From assembly GCF_044891285.1 (NCBI RefSeq), contig NZ_JAUIYO010000001.1:558001-622000 (forward strand): a stretch of 64,000 bases of DNA. Reading direction: 5' to 3'. The translations under genes were made by a program, and so were the position numbers. Positions 51,632 to 60,036 of the stretch are shown here, piece after piece (the first letter of the stretch is position 1; every line of letters starts with the position of its first letter). Source of the DNA: Pseudobacillus lumedeiriae (lineage in GTDB: Bacteria > Bacillota > Bacilli > Bacillales > Domibacillaceae). The notes beneath the pieces were generated by a model, which did not search any database, had not been told where the DNA came from, and worked only from the letters and a program-made list of their open reading frames with translations.

Positions 51632-52894
51632 TTATTTATATTTAATTAAGTAATATTTCTTCTTCCCGCGGCGGATCACCGTGAAGCGTCCGTCCATCTT
51701 ATCTGTATCAGATAGCGTATAGGCAGTATCGGTTACTTTGTCACCATTAATAGAAACAGCACCGTTTTGGATATCTTCCCGTGCCTGGCGTTTGGATGAA
51801 GAAATACCGGCCGCTACAAGCACATCTACTAGTCCTGCTTCTGCGTCACTTTCCTGTTCAAATGACGGCACGTCTTTAAATCCTTGTTCAATTTCTGCAG
51901 CCGTTAAACTCTTTACATCACCGCTGAACAAAGCAGCTGTAATTTTCTGTGCTTGTTCAAGCGCCTCGTTTCCATGAATTAAACGCGTCATTTCCTCAGC
52001 AAGCGCTTTTTGTGCCCGGCGTAAATGCGGCTCTTCTTGAACAGCTTTTTCAAGTTCCTCAATCGTTTCAGGTGTCAAGAATGTGAAAATTTTCAAGTAT
52101 TTAACAACATCAGCATCGGCCGTGTTAATCCAGAACTGATAAAACTCATACGGAGATGTTTTCTCTGGATCAAGCCAGATCGCGCCGCTCTCCGTTTTTC
52201 CAAACTTCGTACCGTCTGCTTTTGTCACGAGTGGAATCGTTAATCCGAATGCTTTATCACTTTCCGATTTCATTTTACGAATTAATTCTAATCCAGTCGT
52301 AATGTTCCCCCACTGATCACTGCCTCCAATTTGCATTTTGCAGTTATGGTTTTCATACAAATGAAAGAAGTCCATCGCCTGTAAAATCGTATACGTAAAC
52401 TCTGTAAATGAGATTCCTGTATCTAATCGGGAAGCGATTGTATCTTTCGCCAGCATGTAGTTGACACCAACGTGCTTACCGAAATCACGCAGGAACGTCA
52501 CGATATCCATCGAGCCTGCCCAGTCATAGTTATTGACAAGCTTAGCGCCATTCTCTCCTTCAAAATTAAAAATTTGCTTCAGCTGCTTTTGAATGCAAGC
52601 AACGTTATGCTGTACCATTTCAAGCGTCTGTAGTTTTCTCTCTTCTTTCTTTCCGCTTGGATCGCCAATCAGACCCGTTGCTCCACCGACGAGAACGATC
52701 GGACGATGCCCGTTATTTTGAAAGCGCCGCAGCGTTAGAAACGGCAGCAGGTGACCAATATGCATACTGTCCGCTGTCGGATCGACACCACAGTAAAGAG
52801 ATACTTGTTCTTTTTCTAATAGTTCTTTAATGCCTTCCTCATCCGTTTGCTGATAAATAATTCCCCGCCATTGCAGTTCTTCTATTAGATTCAT
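51632..52894 (-). CDS. tyrS: Tyrosyl-tRNA synthetase
   Basis: A 420-aa class I synthetase charging tRNA-Tyr. Signatures: YCGVDPTADSMHIGHLLPF (HIGH, residues ~35-53), QIGGSDQWGN (~190-199), and KFGKTESGAI (KMSKS-type, ~228). The C-terminal S4-like RNA-binding domain (~355-415) includes SKRQAREDIQNGAVSING. It is the TyrS form, regulated by the T-box leader directly upstream. Confidence 0.97.
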   Translation of the reverse strand: MNLIEELQWRGIIYQQTDEEGIKELLEKEQVSLYCGVDPTADSMHIGHLLPFLTLRRFQNNGHRPIVLVGGATGLIGDPSGKKEERKLQTLEMVQHNVACIQKQLKQIFNFEGENGAKLVNNYDWAGSMDIVTFLRDFGKHVGVNYMLAKDTIASRLDTGISFTEFTYTILQAMDFFHLYENHNCKMQIGGSDQWGNITTGLELIRKMKSESDKAFGLTIPLVTKADGTKFGKTESGAIWLDPEKTSPYEFYQFWINTADADVVKYLKIFTFLTPETIEELEKAVQEEPHLRRAQKALAEEMTRLIHGNEALEQAQKITAALFSGDVKSLTAAEIEQGFKDVPSFEQESDAEAGLVDVLVAAGISSSKRQAREDIQNGAVSINGDKVTDTAYTLSDTDKMDGRFTVIRRGKKKYYLIKYK

Positions 52895-52934
52895 TGGTTG
52901 TCTTCCTTTCTTTTTTCCTCACTGTTTTTGCACA

Positions 52935-53171
52935 AAATAAAAACGCCCCTGCCATCACTGCAGGGACGCATAAATTCGCGCGGTACCACCCAAGCTTGAG
53001 AAAGTTCTTCTCCACTCATTCCAATAACGGTTTTATCCGTTTGCTGCTACTCCGATCGTTCACAGCAAAAGCTCCAGGAGGTAATTCGTTCAACTATTTG
53101 TACCGGTTCCCACCAGCCACCGGCTCTCTTCAAAACAGGGATAGCGAACTACTGAATCCTTTCAACGCTTA
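52935..53171 (-). ncRNA. T-box leader of tyrS
   Basis: The minus strand holds the T-box TGGGTGGTACCGCG (52992-52979 region) and, after it, a terminator of GTCCCTGCAG...GGCAGGGGC followed by TTTTTATTTT (52968-52935). A specifier candidate UAC (Tyr) is at 53102-53100, in CCGGTACAAATAG. Uncharged tRNA-Tyr would pair with the specifier and T-box to favour the antiterminator. The promoter lies at 53194-53223. Confidence 0.93.
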
Positions 53172-53193
53172 GATATGTAAATGTATAGAACAC

Positions 53194-53223
53194 ATTATAA
53201 ACAGATAAGAACACAAAAGTCAA
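53194..53223 (-). promoter_or_regulatory. SigA promoter of tyrS T-box transcript
   Basis: Minus strand: TTGACT (53223-53218), 18-nt spacer, TATAAT (53199-53194). Confidence 0.8.
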
Positions 53224-53237
53224 ATATGCTTTTCATC

Positions 53238-53383
53238 AAGGCGAATTAAACTCGCTTGTTGGCTTCCGCTATAGGCACTTGCTTTCCATGGACAGTCCGG
53301 GAGCCTCCTCGTCGCTATCGCTCCTTACGCTCCAATTAACAAAGAGGTAAAATCAACCATAGTCATTAACAAAGCCTTCATCA
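53238..53383. repeat. Dispersed repeat, copy E (long form)
   Basis: GTTGGCTTCCGC and GCTCCAATTAAC enclose a longer middle with GTCCGGGAGCCTCCTCG and GCTATCGCTCCTTACGC. Outer ends CATCAAGGCGAATTAAAC and GTCATTAACAAAGCCTTC are an imperfect inverted repeat. It sits between the tyrS promoter and the acsA terminator, and no gene is seen in this gap. Confidence 0.65.
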
Positions 53384-53423
53384 AAAATTGGCTTTGAAAC
53401 AACTAGTATAGTGTTTCAAAGCC
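53384..53423 (-). terminator. Intrinsic terminator after acsA
   Basis: Arms GGCTTTGAAACA and TGTTTCAAAGCC-type (53390-53423), followed on the minus strand by AATTTTTG. Confidence 0.8.
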
Positions 53424-53440
53424 GATCATCTCTTCGTGCG

Positions 53441-55159
53441 TTAATCCTCCATCGTTGATAAATCACCTGTCGGAAGATCCAGCTCCCACGCCTTCAAGAC
53501 GCGGCGCATGATTTTTCCACTGCGCGTTTTTGGCAGCTTGTCCCGGAATTCAATTTCGCGCGGTGCGGCATGAGCAGCGAGTCCTGTTTTTACAAATTGG
53601 CGAATGTCTTCTTTTAGCTCTTCTGTCGGCTCATATCCCTCTTGGAGAGCGACAAATGCCTTAATAATTTCCCCGCGCACTGGATCTGGTTTGCCGATGA
53701 CCCCAGCTTCGTTAACAGCTGGATGTTCGATGAGTTTGCTCTCGACTTCAAACGGTCCTACCCGCTCCCCGGCTGTCATAATTACATCATCAACACGGCC
53801 TTGGAACCAGAAATAACCGTCCTCGTCCATATAAGCTGAATCTCCAGAGACATACCAATCACCAGGCATAAAGTAAGATTCATATTTTGCAGGATTGTTC
53901 CAAACAGCAGCCATCATGGCTGGCCAGCCTTTCTTAATGGCAAGGTTCCCCATCCTGTTTGGAGGCAGCTCATTCCCACGATCATCCACAATCGCAGCTT
54001 GTACGCCTGGAACTGGTTTTCCCATAGATCCCGGACGAATATCCATCGATGGATAATTACAAATAATGTGAGCACCCGTTTCCGTCATCCACCATGTATC
54101 ATGAATACGGAGATTAAACACTTTCATCCCCCAGCGAATGACTTCCGGATTAAGCGGTTCACCTACGCTCAAGATATGGCGAAGTGAGCTTAAGTCAAAC
54201 TTTTTCACCACTTCATCTCCCGCTCCCATTAACATGCGGAACGCAGTCGGCGCACTGTACCAAATCGTCACTTTATAATCTTCAAGTGTTTGATACCATG
54301 TTTCCGGTTTAAAGCGTCCTCCAACAACGACATTAGTCGTTCCTGTCAGCCAAGGACCGAAAATACCATAGGATGTACCTGTAACCCAGCCTGGATCGGC
54401 CGTACACCAATAGACATCCTCTTCTTGTAAGTCAAGCACCCATTTAGCTGTCATATATTGCTGAACCATTGCCTGTTGTACGTGCAATACTCCCTTAGGC
54501 TTGCCTGTCGAGCCAGAAGTATAATGAAGGATCATGCCATCATCAAGATTCATCCATTCGATATCAAACGATGCATCTGCTTCTTTCATTTTCTCTTTAA
54601 AATCTACGTATTTATCTCCCGCTGGTATATTGTCTCCAACGAGAAAAATCGTTTGTAATTCAGGCAGATCTTTCACAGGTACGCGATCGAGCAGCTCAGG
54701 AGTCGTAATAAGCACCTTGGCTCCACTGTCCTCTAAACGGTCACGAACAGCCCCTTCCATAAAGGCTTCAAAAAGCGGACCGACAATCGCTCCCGCTTTG
54801 ATTGTACCAAGTACAGCAAAATAGAGTTCCGGCGAACGAGGCATAAATACAAAAACCCTGTCTCCTTTTTCTACCCCTCCAGCTGTTTTTAGCACATTAG
54901 CTGCCTTATTCGTGTATTCCTTCATTTCCGCAAATGTATATTTTTCATCTCGGCCGGCGTCTCTATAATAAAGAGCGACCTTTTGTCCGCGTTCAGATTC
55001 AGCATGGCGGTCAATCGCCTCATAAGCGATATTTACCTTGCCAGTTTCAGCCCAAGAAAAATGTTTTTCTGCTTCTTTCCAATCAAATGAAGCATATAGT
55101 TCGTCATAGTTTTTCAGATTATGCTTTCCTTCTTGTGCTGTCAGCGTTTCCAATTTCAT
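53441..55159 (-). CDS. acsA: Acetyl-CoA synthetase AcsA
   Basis: A 572-aa AMP-forming acetate-CoA ligase scavenging acetate. P-loop ILHYTSGSTGKPKGVLHVQ (residues ~210-228), WWMTETGAH, WYVSGDSAYMDEDGYFWFQG, and the C-terminal PKTRSGKIMRRVLKA with the lysine that AcuA acetylates in Bacillus. Divergent from acuA and acuC, its acetyltransferase and deacetylase. The promoter at 55197-55225 carries a cre-like sequence, in keeping with CcpA control. Confidence 0.97.
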   Translation of the reverse strand: MKLETLTAQEGKHNLKNYDELYASFDWKEAEKHFSWAETGKVNIAYEAIDRHAESERGQKVALYYRDAGRDEKYTFAEMKEYTNKAANVLKTAGGVEKGDRVFVFMPRSPELYFAVLGTIKAGAIVGPLFEAFMEGAVRDRLEDSGAKVLITTPELLDRVPVKDLPELQTIFLVGDNIPAGDKYVDFKEKMKEADASFDIEWMNLDDGMILHYTSGSTGKPKGVLHVQQAMVQQYMTAKWVLDLQEEDVYWCTADPGWVTGTSYGIFGPWLTGTTNVVVGGRFKPETWYQTLEDYKVTIWYSAPTAFRMLMGAGDEVVKKFDLSSLRHILSVGEPLNPEVIRWGMKVFNLRIHDTWWMTETGAHIICNYPSMDIRPGSMGKPVPGVQAAIVDDRGNELPPNRMGNLAIKKGWPAMMAAVWNNPAKYESYFMPGDWYVSGDSAYMDEDGYFWFQGRVDDVIMTAGERVGPFEVESKLIEHPAVNEAGVIGKPDPVRGEIIKAFVALQEGYEPTEELKEDIRQFVKTGLAAHAAPREIEFRDKLPKTRSGKIMRRVLKAWELDLPTGDLSTMED

Positions 55160-55196
55160 ATGACTGAATCCCCCTCATGTAAGTTTCTGTTATTTT

Positions 55197-55225
55197 ATTA
55201 TATCGTAATTTGATAGTTTTCACAA
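55197..55225 (-). promoter_or_regulatory. acsA promoter with cre-like sequence
   Basis: Minus strand TTGTGA (55225-55220), 17 nt, TATAAT (55202-55197). TGATAGTTTTCACA (55211-55224) fits the cre consensus except for the central CG. In B. subtilis, CcpA represses acsA; the missing CG makes this site doubtful. Confidence 0.55.
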
Positions 55226-55269
55226 TTTTGAAATAATCATTCATTCTATGAATCTACCTGACTGCTTCA

Positions 55270-55282
55270 ACGTTCATTCATT
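55270..55282. promoter_or_regulatory. 13-mer shared with ytcI upstream region
   Basis: ACGTTCATTCATT, identical to 42914-42926. Another TCATTCATTC lies 30 nt away at about 55238. Lies in the acsA-acuA divergent region. Confidence 0.35.
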
Positions 55283-55325
55283 CTAAAAATTCAGTTAAAA
55301 AAGCTTTTTCTCATACGAATTTAGG

Positions 55326-55331
55326 TATAAT
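55326..55331 (+). promoter_or_regulatory. Probable -10 of the acu operon
   Basis: TATAAT preceded by TTAGG, 33 nt before the acuA ATG. No good -35 is seen, so the promoter may need an activator or an extended -10. Confidence 0.4.
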
Positions 55332-55363
55332 ACAACTATGGAATGATCTAAGGCGGTGACGTA

Positions 55364-55996
55364 ATGGAACATAAAAAAGAATATCATTCGCAAGAAATAG
55401 AGACATCAGAGGGAACGATTGTCGTTGAAGGCCCTGTTTCTTCGGAAGCGTTGGCACATATGACGTTTCATGAAGGGCTGACCGCTTTCCGACAGCCAAA
55501 ACAGCAGCACCAAGCGATCGTAGAAATTGCTGATCTTCCTGAAGGGCGCATTATTATTGCCCGAAGCGGCGATATAATCGTCGGCTACGTAACATACCTT
55601 TATCCTGACCCGCTCGAGAGATGGTCAGAAGCAAAGCTCGACAATTTAATTGAACTGGGAGCAGTAGAAGTTGCTCCTCCTTATCGCGGCGCACAACTTG
55701 GCACCAGTATGATTAAACTGTCTATGCTTGATGGCATGATGGAAAACTATATCATCATCACGACCGAATACTATTGGCACTGGGATTTAAAAGGAACCGG
55801 ATTGAATGTATGGCAATATAGGAAAGTCATGGAAAGAATGATGAACAGCGGCGGCTTAGAATGGTTTGCAACGGATGATCCCGAAATTAGCTCACATCCG
55901 GCTAACTGTTTGATGGCACGGATCGGCAGACATGTGGACCAGACATCGATTGAACGATTTGATCAAATCCGCTTTGTGAATCGTTTTATGTATTAA
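55364..55996 (+). CDS. acuA: Acetoin utilisation protein AcuA (protein lysine acetyltransferase)
   Basis: A 210-aa GNAT acetyltransferase. Acetyl-CoA-binding motif A lies around VEVAPPYRGAQLGTSMIKLSM (residues ~103-123, R/Q-x2-G-x-G/A type). It acetylates and inactivates AcsA in B. subtilis; AcuC reverses this. Divergent from acsA, with AAGGCGG before the ATG. In B. subtilis acuB follows; here only a remnant does. Confidence 0.94.
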   Translation: MEHKKEYHSQEIETSEGTIVVEGPVSSEALAHMTFHEGLTAFRQPKQQHQAIVEIADLPEGRIIIARSGDIIVGYVTYLYPDPLERWSEAKLDNLIELGAVEVAPPYRGAQLGTSMIKLSMLDGMMENYIIITTEYYWHWDLKGTGLNVWQYRKVMERMMNSGGLEWFATDDPEISSHPANCLMARIGRHVDQTSIERFDQIRFVNRFMY

Positions 55997-56014
55997 CGAA
56001 GGGGGATGAATACA

Positions 56015-56128
56015 ATGATAGTAGAGCAAGTCCGTATGCAAATGATGAAGCCGGTCACAATGACTATTGATGTAAAGAAGAAAGGGCATACTGAACTGCG
56101 CTTGAATATGCCAGGCATGTTTTTATGA
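56015..56128 (+). CDS. acuB remnant or small ORF, 37 aa
   Basis: ATG 56015 with GGGGG upstream; 37 residues ending at TGA 56128, overlapping the acuC ATG by 4 bp. The start MIVEQVRMQMMKPVTM resembles the AcuB N-terminus (MIVEQ-type), but the CBS and ACT domains of the usual ~214-aa protein are absent. The end LRLNMPGMFL could be leftover C-terminal coding. An in-frame internal deletion of acuB is the simplest view. It may persist because translation couples to acuC. Confidence 0.5.
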   Translation: MIVEQVRMQMMKPVTMTIDVKKKGHTELRLNMPGMFL

Positions 56129-57288
56129 AAAAAGAAGCAATATTCGTCTATTCTGATCAGCTGCTTTCTTATAAATTTTCCAAAGATCATCCTTTTAACC
56201 AATTCCGGCTTACGTTAACGATTGACTTGCTAAAAAAAATGGATCGAATTCAAGACAGCGACATGATTCTTCCTCGTATGGCTTCGAGTGAAGAATTGCA
56301 GCTTATTCATCATGCTGCCTACATAGAGGCCGTTCACAAAGCAGGCAAGGGAGAATTGGCTCTTGATATCGCCGAAGGATACGGCCTCGGGACAGAGGAT
56401 ACACCGATATTCAAAGACATGCATGAAGCAAGCTCCTTCCTTGTCGGCGGCACACTGACAGCTGCAGACTGGGTGATGCAAGAAAAAGCAGCGCACGCCT
56501 TACATATAGGCGGCGGGCTTCACCATGGCTTTCGCGGCAAAGCAGCAGGCTTTTGCATTTATAATGACAGCTCCGTTGCCATTAAATATTTGCAGGAGAA
56601 GTATCACGCAAGGGTCCTATACATTGACACGGATGCCCATCATGGCGATGGCGTACAATGGGCCTTTTATGATGATCCGGACGTATGCACCTTTTCTATC
56701 CACGAAACGGGGCGCTACCTGTTTCCTGGGACAGGAACGGTTCATGAACGCGGTCAAGGAAAAGGGTACGGTTTTTCATTCAACCTCCCTTTAGACGCGT
56801 TTACCGAAGATGATTCCTGGCTCGAATCTTATGAAACAGCTGTATGGGAAATAGCTGATTTTTTCAAACCAGATGTCATCTTGACTCAAAATGGAGCTGA
56901 CGCCCACTTTTATGATCCGCTCACCCACTTATCCGTCACGATGAAGACGTATCGGCGCATTCCTGAAATTGCTCATCAAATCGCCCATAAATACTGCGAC
57001 GGGCGCTGGATCGCTGTCGGGGGAGGCGGTTATGACATATGGCGGGTCGTTCCACGGGCCTGGGCGTATATTTGGCTTGTCATGACCAATCAATCCAATG
57101 TATCTGGCCCTCTGCCAGCAGAGTGGCTGAAACATTGGAGTGCTAAATCACCCGTGCAGCTGCCTAAAGAATGGGATGATCCTATAGGAGCATATCCCGC
57201 TATTCCACGTAAACAAGAAATCGAAGAACAAAACCGTTTAACGATGGAAAAAATGTTATACCCGCTTCGCCAGCAGAAAAAAGGTTGA
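56125..57288 (+). CDS. acuC: Acetoin utilisation protein AcuC (class I histone-deacetylase-like)
   Basis: A 387-aa zinc-dependent protein deacetylase. GGGLHHGFRG (H133/H134), YIDTDAHHGDG (zinc ligands D170 and H172), QNGADAHFYDPL (third ligand) and GGGGYD near 290. In B. subtilis AcuC removes the acetyl group from AcsA and restores activity. ATGA overlap with the 37-codon ORF. The stop sits within the terminator stem shared with motS. Confidence 0.96.
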   Translation: MKKEAIFVYSDQLLSYKFSKDHPFNQFRLTLTIDLLKKMDRIQDSDMILPRMASSEELQLIHHAAYIEAVHKAGKGELALDIAEGYGLGTEDTPIFKDMHEASSFLVGGTLTAADWVMQEKAAHALHIGGGLHHGFRGKAAGFCIYNDSSVAIKYLQEKYHARVLYIDTDAHHGDGVQWAFYDDPDVCTFSIHETGRYLFPGTGTVHERGQGKGYGFSFNLPLDAFTEDDSWLESYETAVWEIADFFKPDVILTQNGADAHFYDPLTHLSVTMKTYRRIPEIAHQIAHKYCDGRWIAVGGGGYDIWRVVPRAWAYIWLVMTNQSNVSGPLPAEWLKHWSAKSPVQLPKEWDDPIGAYPAIPRKQEIEEQNRLTMEKMLYPLRQQKKG

Positions 57289-57320
57289 CTCTAAATCAAA
57301 GAGTCAACCTTTTTTTATTC
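57279..57320. terminator. Bidirectional terminator between acuC and motS
   Basis: AAAAAAGGTTGACTC and GAGTCAACCTTTTTT form a perfect 15-bp stem around TAAATCAAA. It overlaps the acuC stop and touches the motS stop. Confidence 0.92.
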
Positions 57321-58034
57321 TTTATAAGTCGGGTCAGAGATAACAATTTGTACCCTGCGGTTTTTTTGCATATTTTCCTCCGTCGTGTTCGGAACGAGCG
57401 GACGTGTATCACCATGGCCAACAGCGATAAACCGTTCAGGTTCGAGACCAATATCATCAATAAAAAAACGGATCACACTCGTTGCACGCGCGCTGGACAA
57501 TTCCCAGTTAGATGGATAAATAGAATTTTTAATCGGGCGATTATCGGTGTGCCCCTCCACTTTCACCAGGTTAGGCATCGCTTTAAGCAGCTTGCCCGTT
57601 TTCTCTAAAAAGGGATAAGCCTCCTGGAGCACGACAGCATCTCCCGTACTAAACACAATCTGCTCCTGCAAAACGAGCACGACTCCCCGTTCATTTCTGA
57701 TAGCTGCTGCTGTATCTTCCAGTTTATTTTCCTCTAGATACTTTTGCACTTCTTTGGCAAGCTGATCGAGGGATTGTTCATTTTTATTCACTTCTTCTTT
57801 ATTCATTTTGGGTGACGGGTATTCTCCAGGGACGATGGAATCATTCGTCTCAAAAACCCCTTGCGTATTAAATGATTGAGCGATCGATTTAAACTTGATC
57901 ATATCAATTTGCGACATAGAAAAAAGTAAAATAAAAAACACTAACACGAGCGTCACAAGATCGGCAAAGGTTACCATCCACTTCGGAGACCCTTTTTGTG
58001 CCGGCTTGCGGGAAGAGCGGCGCCTGCTGATCAT
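57315..58034 (-). CDS. motS: Sodium-type flagellar stator subunit MotS
   Basis: A 239-aa MotB-family stator. A basic N-terminus, then one transmembrane helix (residues ~22-43) with the ion-carrying D25 in FADLVTLVLVFFILLFSM, a plug-like segment, and the C-terminal OmpA domain binding peptidoglycan (VEGHTDNRPI, then SSARATSVIRFF). It pairs with MotP by ATGA overlap. Placement next to ccpA is the B. subtilis ytxED locus, where the pair uses sodium. Confidence 0.94.
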   Translation of the reverse strand: MISRRRSSRKPAQKGSPKWMVTFADLVTLVLVFFILLFSMSQIDMIKFKSIAQSFNTQGVFETNDSIVPGEYPSPKMNKEEVNKNEQSLDQLAKEVQKYLEENKLEDTAAAIRNERGVVLVLQEQIVFSTGDAVVLQEAYPFLEKTGKLLKAMPNLVKVEGHTDNRPIKNSIYPSNWELSSARATSVIRFFIDDIGLEPERFIAVGHGDTRPLVPNTTEENMQKNRRVQIVISDPTYKE

Positions 58035-58840
58035 ACTTCTGCCGCCTCACTTGCCGCCAATGCTGCTTTTACTTTCCTCTTATCTCCAGCTGAAAATGCC
58101 TGCAGCTTCTCTCGAAGGATGTTCGGATTTTGCCCCGACTGCACACCGACAACACCTTCAATAATGATTTCACGAAAAAATACTTCTTTTTCCGTTTTCA
58201 ATTCCAACTTTGCAGCCATCGGCAAAAAGACAAGGTTAGCAAGCAATGAACCGTAAAGAGTAGTTAACAGAGCTACAGCCATATTCGGACCAAGCGAAGT
58301 CGGATCATCTAAGTTTTTCAGCATGAGTACAAGACCGATCAATGTACCGATCATTCCCCAGGCTGGTGCGTAATCGCCCGCCTTTTCCAACATGCTTCGC
58401 TTCTTTCTATGGCGCTCTTCTAAAGCAATAATCTCAGCATTCATAATATCAACAAGCATCTCTTGCTCAAGGCCATCGATCGCTAACAGCATTCCCTTTT
58501 TTAAAAACTTGTTGTCTTCTTGTGCTAATTCACTTTCAAGTGTCAGCAATCCTTCCCGCCGCGCTTTTTCAGACAGCTCGACAAACCGTTGAATGAGCGC
58601 TTCTAAATCCATTTCCTCTTCACGAAACGCTTGTTTCACAACGGTGAACAACTGCTTGATCTCGCTCAATGGAAAGTTGATCAATAACCCCGCTGTCAGA
58701 CCGCCGAAAACGATCAAAGTCGACGGCAAATGGATGAATGAAGCAAAGCCATCCATGCCGCCGCTCGTCAAAACAGCAAAGGCTAACAAAGCAATCCCCA
58801 CAACGATACCAATCGGTGTCAATGCATCGAACTTTTTCAT
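58031..58840 (-). CDS. motP: Sodium-type flagellar stator subunit MotP
   Basis: A 269-aa MotA-family protein with four helices (~7-25, 35-52, 150-175, 180-205). Conserved: GLTAGLLINFPL, and the loop GMIGTLIGLVLMLKNLDDPTSLGP followed by MAVALLTTLYGSLLANL. ATG 58840 directly follows GGAGGAAAG; an upstream in-frame start (58894) adds an unsupported 18 residues. As in B. subtilis, motPS lies downstream of ccpA. Confidence 0.94.
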   Translation of the reverse strand: MKKFDALTPIGIVVGIALLAFAVLTSGGMDGFASFIHLPSTLIVFGGLTAGLLINFPLSEIKQLFTVVKQAFREEEMDLEALIQRFVELSEKARREGLLTLESELAQEDNKFLKKGMLLAIDGLEQEMLVDIMNAEIIALEERHRKKRSMLEKAGDYAPAWGMIGTLIGLVLMLKNLDDPTSLGPNMAVALLTTLYGSLLANLVFLPMAAKLELKTEKEVFFREIIIEGVVGVQSGQNPNILREKLQAFSAGDKRKVKAALAASEAAEV

Positions 58841-58965
58841 CTTTCCTCCCCTACTCTCTGACAAACAAATCCCGGGCTGCTGACAAATCTCCACTTTTTT
58901 ATGAGCCCGAGGGTGTCTAAAATAGACTTGAAATTCGTCTTATATGTTTAGTATCGGAGGAAAGG

Positions 58966-59961
58966 TTATTTTGTTGACCCTCTTTTTTCAATTCGGTGAG
59001 GCAGGACAACATTTGGGCTTTCAACTTCTTCTTTATTCATGTATTTCGTTAATAATCTCATAGCAACAGCCCCAATATCATATAGAGGCTGCACGACAGA
59101 TGTCAGCTGTGGCCGCACCATCAAAGCGAGTCTAGAGCTGTCAAAGCTGATTACCTCAAGTTCCTCTGGAATGTTCACACCGCTGTCCTGAGCGCCATGA
59201 ATGACACCGAGAGCCATTTCATCATTATTGACAAACACAGCCGTCGGTCTTACTTCCGCCTCCTGAAGTTTGTGCCACGCTTCGATTCCAGAATCATACG
59301 TATAATCCCCTTCCACAAGGAGATCATCCGCTGCCGGCAAATCGAACGAGGCAAGTGCGTCTCTATAACCGTTTAGTGCGTGTTGATTGGTCGTATCATG
59401 CAATGGACTGGCAACAAAAGCAATATGTTGATGACCTTTTTCCGCCAGCATACTAACGGCATCCACTGCTGCTTCCCTGTAATCAATATTAACGGATGGA
59501 ATACGGCCTGCGGATTCTACAGAGCCTGCCAGCACAACAGGAACAGGAGAACGTTCAAATTCTTCCACATGCTCCTTTGTAATTTGTCCGCCCATAAAGA
59601 CAAGTCCGTCTACTTGCTTGCCAAGCATTGTATGGATTAAGCGCATTTCTTTATCTGCATTTTGGTCAGAGTTGCTTAAAATAATATTGTATTTATACAT
59701 TGTCGCAATATCTTCAATGCCCCGCGCAAGCTCCGCATAGAAAATATTTGAGATATCAGGGATAATGACACCGACCGTTGTCGTTTTTTTACTAGCAAGT
59801 CCGCGGGCAACTGCATTTGGACGATAGCCCAGCCTCTCAATTACTTCAAGCACTTTTTTTCGTGTAGCTGGTTTCACATTTGGATTTCCATTCACTACAC
59901 GGGAAACGGTAGCCATAGAAACACTTGCTTCTCGTGCTACATCATAGATCGTTACATTCAT
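58966..59961 (-). CDS. ccpA: Catabolite control protein A
   Basis: A 331-aa LacI/GalR-family global regulator. HTH TIYDVAREASVSMATVSRVVN (DNA-binding residues 3-23, broken in family descriptions at the hinge), then NAVARGLASKKT and the periplasmic-binding-like core with VGVIIPDISNIFYAELARGIED. With HPr-Ser-P it binds cre sites and represses acsA and activates ackA in B. subtilis, both present in this window. It is followed by motPS and preceded by aroA. Confidence 0.97.
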   Translation of the reverse strand: MNVTIYDVAREASVSMATVSRVVNGNPNVKPATRKKVLEVIERLGYRPNAVARGLASKKTTTVGVIIPDISNIFYAELARGIEDIATMYKYNIILSNSDQNADKEMRLIHTMLGKQVDGLVFMGGQITKEHVEEFERSPVPVVLAGSVESAGRIPSVNIDYREAAVDAVSMLAEKGHQHIAFVASPLHDTTNQHALNGYRDALASFDLPAADDLLVEGDYTYDSGIEAWHKLQEAEVRPTAVFVNNDEMALGVIHGAQDSGVNIPEELEVISFDSSRLALMVRPQLTSVVQPLYDIGAVAMRLLTKYMNKEEVESPNVVLPHRIEKRGSTK

Positions 59962-60003
59962 TTTTATCTCTTCTCCTTCACATTAGCATCTATCTCTATC
60001 TTA

Positions 60004-60036
60004 ACAAAAAAAACTCCTGTGAATACACAGGAGTCA
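60004..60036 (-). terminator. Intrinsic terminator after aroA
   Basis: Minus strand GACTCCTGTG, TATT loop, CACAGGAGTT then a long T-run. It overlaps the aroA stop and separates it from ccpA. Confidence 0.88.

Noticed and set aside
53172..53440. Possible small ORFs in the tyrS-acsA gap
   Set aside because: The region is explained by promoter, repeat copy E and terminator; short frames have no ribosome sites.
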